Shown one piece after another: positions 41,639 to 49,362 of a stretch of 64,000 nucleotides of DNA (its first letter is position 1; every line of letters starts with the position of its first letter). The notes under the pieces were generated by a model. It made no database searches. It was not told the DNA's origin and saw only the letters and a list, made by a program, of their open reading frames with translations. Where the stretch lies: NCBI RefSeq assembly GCF_001723055.1, contig NZ_MDCR01000036.1, positions 1 to 64,000 on the forward strand. Reading direction: 5' to 3'. The stretch comes from Streptomyces niveus (GTDB lineage Bacteria; Actinomycetota; Actinomycetes; Streptomycetales; Streptomycetaceae). The position numbers were made by a program, and so were the translations under genes.

Positions 41639-42001
41639 GTGGCCGGCGACCTGAAGCATGTGACCGACGACTCGTTCGACGAGGACGTCCTGAAGAGCGA
41701 CAAGCCCGTACTGGTGGACTTCTGGGCCGCCTGGTGCGGACCGTGCCGCCAGATCGCTCCGTCGCTCGAAGCCATCGCGGCCGAGCACGGCGACAAGATC
41801 GAGGTTGTCAAGCTCAACATCGACGAGAACCCGGCCACCGCAGCCAAGTACGGCGTCATGTCCATCCCGACGCTGAACGTCTACCAGAACGGCGAGGTCG
41901 CCAAGACCATCGTCGGCGCCAAGCCCAAGGCCGCCATCGTGCGCGACCTGGAGAGCTTCATCGGTGACAGTGCTCCGGTGAGCAAGGAAGCAAGCAACTA
42001 A
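41639..42001 (+). CDS. trxA: Thioredoxin
   Basis: A 120-residue thioredoxin with active site WCGPC (about residues 33-37) in VDFWAAWCGPCRQIAP. It has the cis-proline region MSIPTLNVYQNG and a short C-terminal extension. GTG 41639 is preceded by TTAGGAGG. It lies 42 bp after trxB in the same operon and is the reductant for ribonucleotide reductase, RsrA and other disulfides. No terminator is visible after it; a degenerate parS follows. Confidence 0.97.
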   Translation: MAGDLKHVTDDSFDEDVLKSDKPVLVDFWAAWCGPCRQIAPSLEAIAAEHGDKIEVVKLNIDENPATAAKYGVMSIPTLNVYQNGEVAKTIVGAKPKAAIVRDLESFIGDSAPVSKEASN

Positions 42002-42013
42002 GCACCACGCGAT

Positions 42014-42027
42014 GTTTCACGTATCTC
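42014..42027. other. Degenerate parS (half-site)
   Basis: GTTTCACGTA followed by TCTC. The left half and centre match parS and the right half is lost. It lies between trxA and the convergent acetyltransferase gene and may be a decayed site. Confidence 0.55.
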
Positions 42028-42049
42028 CCACGACACATGAGGGCCGCGA

Positions 42050-42667
42050 TCAGAGCGGTCTGAGCGCCGGGTCCTTCTTCACCGCGCCCAGCAGTCGGTC
42101 CAGCGCGTGCTCGACGTCTTCCTTCCAGGACAGCGTCGTCCGCAGATCAAGCCTCAGCCGCGGATACGTGGGATGCGTCCGTACGGTCTTGAACCCCACC
42201 GCCAGCAGATGGTCCGCGGGCAGCACACAGGCCGGCTCCTTCCACCGCGCGTCCCCGAAGGCCTCGATCGCCTTGAACTCACGCCGCAGCAGGTCCTTCG
42301 CGACGGTCTGCACCATCACCCGCCCGAGCCCCTGCCCCCGGTAGCCCGGCATGATCCAGCCGGTCATCAGCTGTACGGCGTCGGGAGAGACCGGGCTCGT
42401 CGAGAACGCCGTGGCGCGGGGCACATACGCCGGAGGCGCGTACAGAACGAAGCCCACGGGCACGTCGTCCACATAGACCAGCCGGCCGCACGACCCCCAC
42501 TCCAGGAGGACGGCCGAGATCCATGCCTCCTTCTCCTCCCGCGCCCTGCCGGCTCCTACCGCCGCTTTCCCTCTGACCGGATCAAGCTCCCAGAAGACGC
42601 ACTCCCCGCATCGCCGGGGGAGGTCGGGAAGGTTGTCCAGCGTGAGCGGTACGAGCCGACGCCCCAT
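42050..42667 (-). CDS. GNAT-family N-acetyltransferase
   Basis: A 205-residue acetyltransferase. Motif A is GWIMPGYRGQGLGRVMVQTV (about residues 108-127, containing the acyl-CoA pyrophosphate loop). The N-terminal CGECVFWELD is a recurring feature of this Streptomyces family. It is conserved next to parB in the genus; its substrate is unknown. Its ATG (42667) has GAGGAA upstream and lies inside a possible overlapping small gene on the same strand. Confidence 0.87.
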   Translation of the reverse strand: MGRRLVPLTLDNLPDLPRRCGECVFWELDPVRGKAAVGAGRAREEKEAWISAVLLEWGSCGRLVYVDDVPVGFVLYAPPAYVPRATAFSTSPVSPDAVQLMTGWIMPGYRGQGLGRVMVQTVAKDLLRREFKAIEAFGDARWKEPACVLPADHLLAVGFKTVRTHPTYPRLRLDLRTTLSWKEDVEHALDRLLGAVKKDPALRPL

Positions 42668-42813
42668 CGAGGCAGTTCCTCACTTCCTGCGCCTGCCGCG
42701 CCACGAGCCGCGGTCAGCGCGCTGCGCTCCCGAAGCAGGCTGCCGACGAAGCCGCCGACGACCCCCAGGCCCAGTCCAGCTGACATCAGTTGGCTGCGGC
42801 TCACCGATTGCAT
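42556..42813 (-). CDS. Possible small membrane protein overlapping the GNAT gene
   Basis: An 85-codon frame with an excellent ribosome-binding site (AGAGGAAGGG before ATG 42813). Its N-terminus could span the membrane (QLMSAGLGLGVVGGFVGSLL). The last 37 codons overlap the acetyltransferase gene in another frame and look non-conserved. A short real peptide, a translational leader for the acetyltransferase, or chance are all possible. I cannot assign a function. Confidence 0.35.
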   Translation of the reverse strand: MQSVSRSQLMSAGLGLGVVGGFVGSLLRERSALTAARGAAGAGSEELPRWGVGSYRSRWTTFPTSPGDAGSASSGSLIRSEGKRR

Positions 42814-42910
42814 GGCCCCGCCCTTCCTCTGAGATGGATCAAGGTGGATGCGCCATACCAGAACGCATCGTATCCACCCAGAGGTGCGCCGCACACCGGG
42901 AGACGGCAAA

Positions 42911-42950
42911 GGGCGGGCCGTGTCCGGTACCCACCGGACACGGCCCGCCC
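42911..42950 (-). terminator. Terminator of parAB
   Basis: A perfect 18-bp stem (42911-42928 with 42933-42950) with a four-base loop, 20 bp past the parB stop. Confidence 0.9.
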
Positions 42951-42970
42951 TGATGGCGGTACGTGGAGCG

Positions 42971-44113
42971 TCAGCCCTTGTCGGACTCCAGGCCGTTGGC
43001 CCGGTCCGGCCCGTCCACGGCGTCCGTGTCGTCCCCGTCCTCGTCGGCCGGTCCCCTGTCGAGGACACGCCCCTCACCGGGGGCGAGGGTGCCGAGGATG
43101 CGCTCCAGATCGACCAGCGAGGCGAACTCGACGGTGATCTTCCCCTTCTTCTGCCCCAGATCGACCTTCACCCGGGTCTCGAAGCGGTCGGACAGCCGGG
43201 TCGCCAGATCGGTCAGCGCGGGCGAGGGAAGGGCGCCGGCCCGCAGGCCCTTCGAGCGGGGCGCGCTCTTGGGCTGTGAACTCATCAGGTTCACGATTTC
43301 CTCGACGGAACGCACCGACAGCCCCTCGGCCACGATGCGATGGGCCAGCCGGTCCTGCTCGTCCGAGTCGTCCACCCGGAGCAACGCCCTGGCGTGCCCG
43401 GCCGACAGCACACCGGCGGCGACCCTGCGCTGCACGGGAAGGGAGAGCCGCAGCAGCCGCAGCGTGTTGGTGACCTGCGGACGCGAGCGCCCGATCCGAT
43501 CGGCCAGCTGATCGTGCGTGCAGTTGAAGTCCTTGAGCAACTGGTCGTAGGCCGCGGCCTCTTCCAGCGGGTTCAGCTGTGACCGGTGCAGGTTCTCCAG
43601 CAGCGCGTCCAGCAGCAGCTTCTCGTCCTCGGTGGCACGGACGATCGCCGGGATGCGCTCCAGGCCGGCCTCCCGGCAGGCTCGCCAGCGACGCTCGCCC
43701 ATGATGAGCTCGAAGCGCTCCGGCCCCAACTGCCGTACGACGATGGGCTGGAGCAGTCCCACCTCCTTGATGGAGGTGACCAGCTCGGCGAGAGCGTCCT
43801 CGTCGAACACCTCACGGGGCTGCCGCGGGTTGGGCGTGATGTAGTCCATCGGCACTTCGGCGAAGTACACACCCTCCGGAGCGGTCACCTCGGCCGAGAC
43901 CGGTGTGTCCTGGGCGGGAATCTCCGCCGTCGCCGGTGCGGCCGTCTGCGGCAGCGTCGTCACCTTGGCCGCCGCGACCCCTCGCTCAGCCGTCAGGACC
44001 GGTCCCTGGCCGGGGGAGTCGGTCTCCCCGGCAGAGGTTGTCTGCTTCTCCTGCGGAGCCGCGGGGATCAGCGCATTGAGCCCACGCCCCAAACCTCTAC
44101 GTCGGTCGCTCAC
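42971..44113 (-). CDS. parB: Chromosome-partitioning protein ParB
   Basis: A 380-residue CTP-dependent DNA clamp that loads at parS and compacts the origin for segregation into spores. The N-terminal CTPase domain (about residues 70-165) contains [18 protein letters not shown] and the nucleotide motif GERRWRA, followed by [13 protein letters not shown]. The helix-turn-helix is at about 178-205 ([21 protein letters not shown]). The dimerization domain is at the C-terminus. The disordered first 65 residues are usual in Streptomyces. Its GTG overlaps the parA stop (GTGA). Eight perfect target sites are in this window. Confidence 0.97.
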   Translation of the reverse strand: MSDRRRGLGRGLNALIPAAPQEKQTTSAGETDSPGQGPVLTAERGVAAAKVTTLPQTAAPATAEIPAQDTPVSAEVTAPEGVYFAEVPMDYITPNPRQPREVFDEDALAELVTSIKEVGLLQPIVVRQLGPERFELIMGERRWRACREAGLERIPAIVRATEDEKLLLDALLENLHRSQLNPLEEAAAYDQLLKDFNCTHDQLADRIGRSRPQVTNTLRLLRLSLPVQRRVAAGVLSAGHARALLRVDDSDEQDRLAHRIVAEGLSVRSVEEIVNLMSSQPKSAPRSKGLRAGALPSPALTDLATRLSDRFETRVKVDLGQKKGKITVEFASLVDLERILGTLAPGEGRVLDRGPADEDGDDTDAVDGPDRANGLESDKG

Positions 44114-45186
44114 TGCGTCCCCTCCGAAATGCTCTGCTGACTGTTGCCGATCGCGTGGGCGTGCTTGACGTCGTAGCTCATGCCGACCCCACGCAGGGCG
44201 ATTTCACGAGCCGCTTCGAGGTACGACAGGGAGCCGCTGGAACCCGGATCATAGGTCAGGACCGTCTGCCCGTAGCTCGGCGCCTCCGAGATGCGGACCG
44301 AGCGAGGGATGCTCGTTCTCAGCACCTCCTCACCGAAATGGCTGCGGACCTCGTCGGCCACCTGCGAGGCGAGCCGGGTCCTGCCGTCGTACATGGTGAG
44401 CAGAATCGTGGAGACATGCAGCGTGGGGTTCAGATGCGCCCGCACCAGGTCCACGTTCCGGATCAACTGCCCCAGCCCTTCGAGCGCGTAGTACTCGCAC
44501 TGGATGGGGATCAGCACCTCGGCGCCGGCGACCAGCGCATTGACGGTCAGCAGACCGAGCGAGGGCGGGCAGTCGATCAGGATGTAGTCCAGCGGCTGCT
44601 CGTACGCCTCGATCGCCCGCTGAAGCCGGCTCTCCCGCGCGACCAGCGACACCAGCTCGATCTCCGCACCGGCGAGGTCGATGGTGGCGGGCGCGCAGAA
44701 GAGACCTTCGACGTCCACCACGGGCTGGACCACCTCGGAGAGCGGCTTGCTCTCCACCAGGACGTCGTAGATCGAGGGGACTTCGGCGTGGTGATCGATC
44801 CCGAGCGCCGTGGAGGCGTTGCCCTGGGGATCGAGGTCGACCACGAGGACGCGCGCGCCGTGCAGCGCGAGCGAGGCGGCGAGGTTGACCGTGGTCGTGG
44901 TCTTGCCGACGCCACCCTTCTGGTTGGCGACGACCATGACCCGTGTCTGCTCGGGGCGTGGCAGGCCCTCACCGGCACGGCCCAGGGCCTCCACGGCCAG
45001 CTGGGCAGCACGGCCGATGGGGGTGTCGTCCATCGGGGGCGGCGATGTTTCACGTGAAACATCGCCGCCCGACGACTCGGAACGGGGGCCGGGGACCGGA
45101 TCGGTCATCGGTCCCGCGATGTTGGCGTCGGACCGCAAGGATTCACTCTCCTCGACTTCAGGCTCGCAATGAGGAGAGCCTGCCAT
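44110..45186 (-). CDS. parA: Chromosome-partitioning ATPase ParA
   Basis: A 358-residue Walker-type ATPase that positions ParB-origin complexes and interacts with the polar protein Scy in Streptomyces. The deviant Walker A is [11 protein letters not shown] (about residues 89-99), with DLDPQGNAS and the switch DCPPSLGLL. The N-terminal 80 residues are disordered and include DVSRETSP, encoded by a parS. ATG 45186 begins a family-typical N-terminus ([14 protein letters not shown]). The frame is open 55 codons further, to a GTG at 45351 that overlaps another parS. The upstream region with parS and two DnaA-box-like sequences probably holds the promoters. Confidence 0.95.
   Translation of the reverse strand: MAGSPHCEPEVEESESLRSDANIAGPMTDPVPGPRSESSGGDVSRETSPPPMDDTPIGRAAQLAVEALGRAGEGLPRPEQTRVMVVANQKGGVGKTTTTVNLAASLALHGARVLVVDLDPQGNASTALGIDHHAEVPSIYDVLVESKPLSEVVQPVVDVEGLFCAPATIDLAGAEIELVSLVARESRLQRAIEAYEQPLDYILIDCPPSLGLLTVNALVAGAEVLIPIQCEYYALEGLGQLIRNVDLVRAHLNPTLHVSTILLTMYDGRTRLASQVADEVRSHFGEEVLRTSIPRSVRISEAPSYGQTVLTYDPGSSGSLSYLEAAREIALRGVGMSYDVKHAHAIGNSQQSISEGTQ
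45047..45060. other. parS site 7
   Basis: A perfect GTTTCACGTGAAAC within parA, at the centre of a 34-bp perfect palindrome (45037-45070). Confidence 0.95.
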
Positions 45187-45335
45187 GCTTTCGGGGTCGG
45201 GAACCAGCGAGGCCCGTGGTTCTGTGGATGAATCCCGATCTGTGGCCAACCCGGTACCTCTTACGAGGGGTTTCATGCCCCGTGGTGCGGAAGCAGCGCG
45301 ACCTCGATCGATAATGCCCTGCAGCAGTGAGCGAC

Positions 45336-45349
45336 GTTTCACGTGAAAC
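45336..45349. other. parS site 8
   Basis: A perfect GTTTCACGTGAAAC 150 bp upstream of the parA start, in the probable promoter region. It is flanked by an outer inverted repeat GCCCTGC (45316) and GCAGGGC (45364). It is the parS nearest oriC in this window. Confidence 0.95.
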
Positions 45350-45422
45350 ACGATGCACTTGCCGCAGGGCTAGACCGTTACGACACTCCGCAGTCGACGG
45401 CCAGGGCTCCTTCTATGGAGCA

Positions 45423-46139
45423 TCAGCGACGGCGTCGCGCCCGGTCCGCACGGGCGGCCTTCGCGCGCTTCGTGGCGAACCGCACCCCGCCGGGGCTCTC
45501 CCCGACCTCCGCGCGCACCACCGTGGCCGGCGGATCCACCACTCCCTCACCGACGCGCAGCACCGAGGCATCGATCACACCGAGCTTGCTCAGCGCCGAC
45601 CGGGCGCCCTTCAGCTCCTCCTCGGCCGTGTCCCCCTTGAGCGCCAGCATCTCTCCGTACGGGCGGAGCAGCGGTACGCCCCAACCGGCCAGCCGGTCCA
45701 GCGGGGCCACGGCGCGCGCCGTCACCACATGGACGGGCTGGAGCGTCCCGAGCACTTCCTCGGCGCGTCCCCGTACCACCGTCACATGGTCCAGACCCAG
45801 CAGCTCGACCACTTCCTGGAGGAAGTTCGTCCGCCGCAGCAGCGGCTCCAGCAGCGTGATCTTCAGATCCGGGCGCACCAGCGCCAGCGGGATCCCCGGC
45901 AGCCCCGCCCCCGAGCCGACGTCACAGACACTCACGCCCTCGGGCACGACCTCGGAGAGCACCGCGCAGTTCATCAGGTGCCGCTCCCAGAGCCGGGGCA
46001 CCTCACGCGGCCCGATGAGACCGCGAGTGACTCCCGCGTCAGCGAGGAGCCCCGCGTACCGCACAGCGGCCGGGAAGGAGTCTCCGAACACCGTCCTCGC
46101 CTCGTCCGGCGCAGGGGGAAGCTCTGCTGCCTCCGTCAC
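45423..46139 (-). CDS. rsmG: 16S rRNA m7G methyltransferase RsmG (GidB)
   Basis: A 238-residue SAM-dependent methyltransferase that modifies G527 (E. coli numbering) of 16S rRNA; loss gives low-level streptomycin resistance and altered antibiotic production in Streptomyces. The SAM motif is CDVGSGAGLPGIPLAL (about residues 74-89), preceded by WERHLMNCAVLSE and followed by the ARAVAPLDRL region. The tail is basic (KAARADRARRRR). GTG 46139 follows GGAAGG; an earlier start at 46187 has no such site. It lies between jag and parA, as usual. Confidence 0.95.
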   Translation of the reverse strand: MTEAAELPPAPDEARTVFGDSFPAAVRYAGLLADAGVTRGLIGPREVPRLWERHLMNCAVLSEVVPEGVSVCDVGSGAGLPGIPLALVRPDLKITLLEPLLRRTNFLQEVVELLGLDHVTVVRGRAEEVLGTLQPVHVVTARAVAPLDRLAGWGVPLLRPYGEMLALKGDTAEEELKGARSALSKLGVIDASVLRVGEGVVDPPATVVRAEVGESPGGVRFATKRAKAARADRARRRR

Positions 46140-46204
46140 GGGAACCGTCCTTCCGTACAGAACCACCCGAGTGTGGCTCACAGTCACTGTTGGCTGACAA
46201 ACGA

Positions 46205-46233
46205 CGGCCCCGCCTGGTGGACAGACGGGGCCG
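46205..46233 (-). terminator. Possible terminator between jag and rsmG
   Basis: An 8-bp stem (46205-46212 with 46226-46233) with a 13-base loop, 17 bp past the jag stop. It is weaker than others in the window. Confidence 0.45.
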
Positions 46234-46249
46234 AGAACCGGGGGATCGC

Positions 46250-46762
46250 TCAGGCGGGGAGCACGACGACGAAGCGCTGCGGCTCCTCGCCCTCGGACTC
46301 GCTGCGCAGTCCGGCCGCCGCGACGGCGTCGTGCACGACCTTGCGCTCGAAGGGCGTCATGGGGTTCAGCTTCACCGGCTCACCGGTGCTCTTCACCTCG
46401 TCGGCCGTCTTGGCACCCAGCTCGGCGAGCTCCGTACGCTTCTTGGCCCGGAAGCCCCCGATGTCCAGCATCAGCCGGCTGCGGTCACCGGTCTCCCGGT
46501 GCACCGCGAGGCGGGTCAGCTCCTGGAGCGCTTCGAGCACCTCGCCGTCCCGCCCGACGAGCTTCTGCAGGTCACGGCCGCTCACATCGCTGATGATCGA
46601 AACCGCGGCCCGGTCGGCCTCGACGTCCATGTCGATGTCACCGTCGAGGTCGGCGATGTCGAGCAGACCTTCGAGATAGTCGGCCGCGATCTCACCTTCC
46701 TGCTCAAGGCGGGTGAGGGTGTCGCTACCCTCGGCGGCGGCGGAGATGGTGCCTTCCGACAC
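46250..46762 (-). CDS. jag: Jag/KhpB-like RNA-binding protein (KH-R3H)
   Basis: A 170-residue RNA-binding protein. The KH domain is at about residues 42-115 (SGRDLQKLVGRDGEVLEALQEL contains the GxxG-like GRDG), and the R3H domain at about 120-170 has the RxxxH signature in FERKVVHDAVA. The usual N-terminal Jag domain is absent, as in other actinobacteria. It follows yidC by 60 bp, the conserved order, and links RNA binding to cell growth and division. Confidence 0.92.
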   Translation of the reverse strand: MSEGTISAAAEGSDTLTRLEQEGEIAADYLEGLLDIADLDGDIDMDVEADRAAVSIISDVSGRDLQKLVGRDGEVLEALQELTRLAVHRETGDRSRLMLDIGGFRAKKRTELAELGAKTADEVKSTGEPVKLNPMTPFERKVVHDAVAAAGLRSESEGEEPQRFVVVLPA

Positions 46763-46822
46763 GGATGGACTCCTTCTTACTACGGGCTGGCTACGGGCCC
46801 TACGGGCTACGGGAAGCTGCGC

Positions 46823-48109
46823 TTACTTCTTGGTCGGGTGCTTGGGCCGCTGCTGACCCTTGCGCGCCCCGGCCTTGGCCCGTGCGCCACCGCTGCCGTT
46901 CTTGCGCGGCGGCTGCTTGGGCTGGCTGTCCTTCGGCTCGTCGTTCTTCTGCAGCGACGTCTTGGGCGCGGCATCCGCGGCATCGTCGGCGTCGGTCGAA
47001 GGCTTCGTTCCCGAGGTCTTCGACGCGGGCTGCTGGCCGCCGCCCGTGTGCCGCTTCGACTTGGGCTGGCGCTTGGGCTGCTGGCGCTTCGTCGCGTGCG
47101 ACTCGCCCTCGGGGAGCGCCTCGCCCTTGATCACGGTGCCGTCGGCCTGCGCGACAAGACCACTCTTCGAGAGGCTGTTGATGAACTTGCGCTCATTGTC
47201 GTTGCGGTCGGGGCCCTTGGCCACGATCGCCGAGACGATGTTGCGCCTGCGCTTCGAGCGGACCTCGTTGTGCGTGGTGATGCCCTTGAGCAGCCGCTGG
47301 AGGTACTGGTCCTGGGCCTTGCTGCCCGGAGTCGGGTTCTGGTTGATCACGTACATCTGCTGGCCCATGGTCCACACGTTGGTGGTCAGCCAGTAGACGA
47401 GGACACCGACGGGGAAGTTGATGCCCATGACCATGAAGATCACGGGGAAGATGTACATGAGCATCTTCTGCTGCTGCATGTACGGCGTCTTGACCGTCAG
47501 GTCGACGTTCTTCGTCATCAGCTGGCGCTGCGTGTAGAACTGCGACGCCGACATCAGGACGATCATGATCGCGGTGACAACACGGACTGAGATCTGCGTG
47601 GCGTCCAGGGACGCGACCTTGTCCGCGCTGTCGGTGAACTTGGCGGCCAGCGGAGCGCCGAAGATGTGCGCCTGGCGCGCGCTGTCGAGCAGCGACTGGT
47701 TGATGACGCCGATCGTCTTGCCCGAGGCGATGCTGGAGAGCACGTGGTACAGGGCGAAGAAGAACGGTGACTGCGCCAGGATGGGAAGGCACGAGGAGAG
47801 CGGGTTGGTACCCGTCTCCTTGTACAGCTTCATCATCTCTTCGGACTGGCGCTGTTTGTCGTTCTTGTAGCGCTCCTGGATGGCCTTCATCTTGGGCTGA
47901 AGGACCTGCATGTTCCGGGTCGACTTGATCTGCTTGACGAACAGCGGGATCAGACAGATCCGGATGAGCACCACCAGGGACACGATGGACAGTCCCCAGG
48001 CCCAGCCCGTGTCCGGGCCGAAGATCGCCCCGTACACCGTGTGGAACTGGACGATGACCCACGAGACTGGGGTGGTGATGAAACTGAAGAAACTGGCAAT
48101 CGTGTCCAC
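46823..48109 (-). CDS. yidC: Membrane protein insertase YidC
   Basis: A 428-residue YidC/Oxa1 insertase. The five-helix core starts with an N-terminal helix near residue 10, and the hydrophilic-groove region has [27 protein letters not shown] (about residues 40-66). A cytoplasmic helical hairpin ([12 protein letters not shown]), the [17 protein letters not shown] helix and the final [14 protein letters not shown] helix follow. A long basic, disordered C-terminal tail (about 310-428) probably binds ribosomes. It starts at GTG 48109, 3 bp after yidD. Confidence 0.95.
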   Translation of the reverse strand: MDTIASFFSFITTPVSWVIVQFHTVYGAIFGPDTGWAWGLSIVSLVVLIRICLIPLFVKQIKSTRNMQVLQPKMKAIQERYKNDKQRQSEEMMKLYKETGTNPLSSCLPILAQSPFFFALYHVLSSIASGKTIGVINQSLLDSARQAHIFGAPLAAKFTDSADKVASLDATQISVRVVTAIMIVLMSASQFYTQRQLMTKNVDLTVKTPYMQQQKMLMYIFPVIFMVMGINFPVGVLVYWLTTNVWTMGQQMYVINQNPTPGSKAQDQYLQRLLKGITTHNEVRSKRRRNIVSAIVAKGPDRNDNERKFINSLSKSGLVAQADGTVIKGEALPEGESHATKRQQPKRQPKSKRHTGGGQQPASKTSGTKPSTDADDAADAAPKTSLQKNDEPKDSQPKQPPRKNGSGGARAKAGARKGQQRPKHPTKK

Positions 48110-48112
48110 TAA

Positions 48113-48478
48113 TCAGGCTCCTTGAGCATGGGACGAGGTCTCTGCGGCCGGACTCGAGGTTTCGGCGGCCGATGCCGAACCCCCGGAAGGCACGCCGGCG
48201 GCGGATTGCCCGCCCTTCGTGCCGCGCCACGCGTTGCGCAGCAGTTCATGCCACCGCGGGCGCTTGCGCGGTGGGACATGGTCCACCCCACCCGGCGACC
48301 ACGGATTGCACCGCAGGATGCGCCAGGCCGTCAGACCGGTGCCCTTGATCGCGCCATGCCGGTCGATGGCCGTGTAGCCGTAGTGGGAACACGACGGGTA
48401 GTACCGGCAGACGGGCCCGAGCAACGGGCTGATCGTCCACTGGTACAGCTTGATCAGAGCCAGCAGCGGGTACTTCAT
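48113..48478 (-). CDS. yidD: Membrane protein insertion efficiency factor YidD
   Basis: A 121-residue member of the YidD family with the signature [31 protein letters not shown] (about residues 8-38, three conserved cysteines) and [18 protein letters not shown]. The Ser/Ala-rich tail is dispensable-looking. YidD is membrane-associated and assists YidC. It overlaps the rnpA stop by 4 bp and precedes yidC by 3 bp, so the three genes are translationally coupled. Confidence 0.94.
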   Translation of the reverse strand: MKYPLLALIKLYQWTISPLLGPVCRYYPSCSHYGYTAIDRHGAIKGTGLTAWRILRCNPWSPGGVDHVPPRKRPRWHELLRNAWRGTKGGQSAAGVPSGGSASAAETSSPAAETSSHAQGA

Positions 48479-48846
48479 CGCGCGCCCCCTCCCAGCAGCC
48501 GCTCAAGGGCGGCGTCCAGGTCTCGGGCCAGCTGTGCATGGTCGGCGTCGCCCGCACCGGGCAGCGCTCGTACGACAACCAGGCTACCGGGGGCCAGCCG
48601 GGACAGCCGATCGCGTATGAGGTGGCGGAGTTTCCGCTTCACGCGGGTCCGTACGACGGCCCCGCCCACGGCTTTGCTTACGACGAAACCCGCCCGCGTC
48701 GGGGGTTCGCTCTCCCCTGACGCGTGCGGGCCCGTAGTACCGCTACGTAGATGTACGACAAGAAGCGGGCGTCCGGCCCTGCGTCCCCGGCGTACCGCGG
48801 TCGCGAAATCCTCGCGCCGCCTCAGCCGATTCTCGGTAGGCAGCAC
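48475..48846 (-). CDS. rnpA: Ribonuclease P protein component
   Basis: A 123-residue RnpA, the protein cofactor that helps the RNase P RNA trim tRNA 5' ends. The N-terminus [20 protein letters not shown] and the RNR motif region ([19 protein letters not shown], about residues 58-76) are both present. It starts at GTG 48846, 18 bp after rpmH, and overlaps yidD. Confidence 0.95.
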   Translation of the reverse strand: MLPTENRLRRREDFATAVRRGRRAGRPLLVVHLRSGTTGPHASGESEPPTRAGFVVSKAVGGAVVRTRVKRKLRHLIRDRLSRLAPGSLVVVRALPGAGDADHAQLARDLDAALERLLGGGAR

Positions 48847-48864
48847 GTCATAACCTGTTGGCGA

Positions 48865-49002
48865 TCAGGCGGACAGGTTGGCGCGACCCTTGCCACGGCG
48901 GTTCGCGAGAATCGCGCGGCCGGCGCGGGTGCGCATACGGAGCCGGAAGCCGTGGGTCTTGGCACGACGACGGTTGTTCGGCTGGAAGGTGCGCTTGCTC
49001 AC
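48865..49002 (-). CDS. rpmH: 50S ribosomal protein L34
   Basis: A 45-residue, highly basic L34. It reads [18 protein letters not shown] and ends GRANLSA, the canonical L34 start and end. The start is GTG 49002. It is the first gene of the rpmH-rnpA-yidD-yidC cluster and is divergent from dnaA, a universal arrangement in bacteria. Confidence 0.98.
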   Translation of the reverse strand: MSKRTFQPNNRRRAKTHGFRLRMRTRAGRAILANRRGKGRANLSA

Positions 49003-49170
49003 TCGGGGGCTCCAGAGATGATGATTGGGAAGGCGGGACATCGCCTGGCTGTCACCGTGCGCCCACGAGAAGCTCGCGATTACGCCCGAGTGCACCGCTT
49101 CACGACCACAGATCGTGATCCTTGCCCATCGGAGGCAGGCGGCAGCAGCCATCGACAACTCGACCTGGTC

Positions 49171-49200
49171 ACGGTACGCGCGGCTACGCCATACGGTCAA
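49171..49200 (-). promoter_or_regulatory. Candidate rpmH promoter
   Basis: On the minus strand, TTGACC (49195-49200) and TACCGT (49171-49176) are separated by 18 bp, about 170 bp upstream of rpmH. Confidence 0.45.
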
Positions 49201-49234
49201 ACCAGCTGGCTGCCACGTTCCATTATGCACAGCC

Positions 49235-49243
49235 TGTGGACAA
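49235..49243. other. DnaA box in the dnaA promoter region
   Basis: TGTGGACAA, a perfect reverse-strand copy of the Streptomyces DnaA box, ends 4 bp before the dnaA -35 element. This placement suggests autoregulation by DnaA. Confidence 0.8.
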
Positions 49244-49247
49244 CAAC

Positions 49248-49276
49248 TTGAACCACGTGGGTGCCCTGACTACCGT
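49248..49276 (+). promoter_or_regulatory. Candidate dnaA promoter
   Basis: TTGAAC (49248-49253), 17 bp, then TACCGT (49271-49276), about 80 bp upstream of the dnaA GTG. This is the best housekeeping-type match in the 360-bp rpmH-dnaA interval, which otherwise holds only the rpmH promoter and a DnaA box. Confidence 0.65.
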
Positions 49277-49362
49277 GGCCGAACTCCGGATTCTTTTCCG
49301 CCGGTCTTCCCACCCCGTCCCGAGAACCACATATTCGTGGGACCAGCGAGAGAGCGTGCCCT

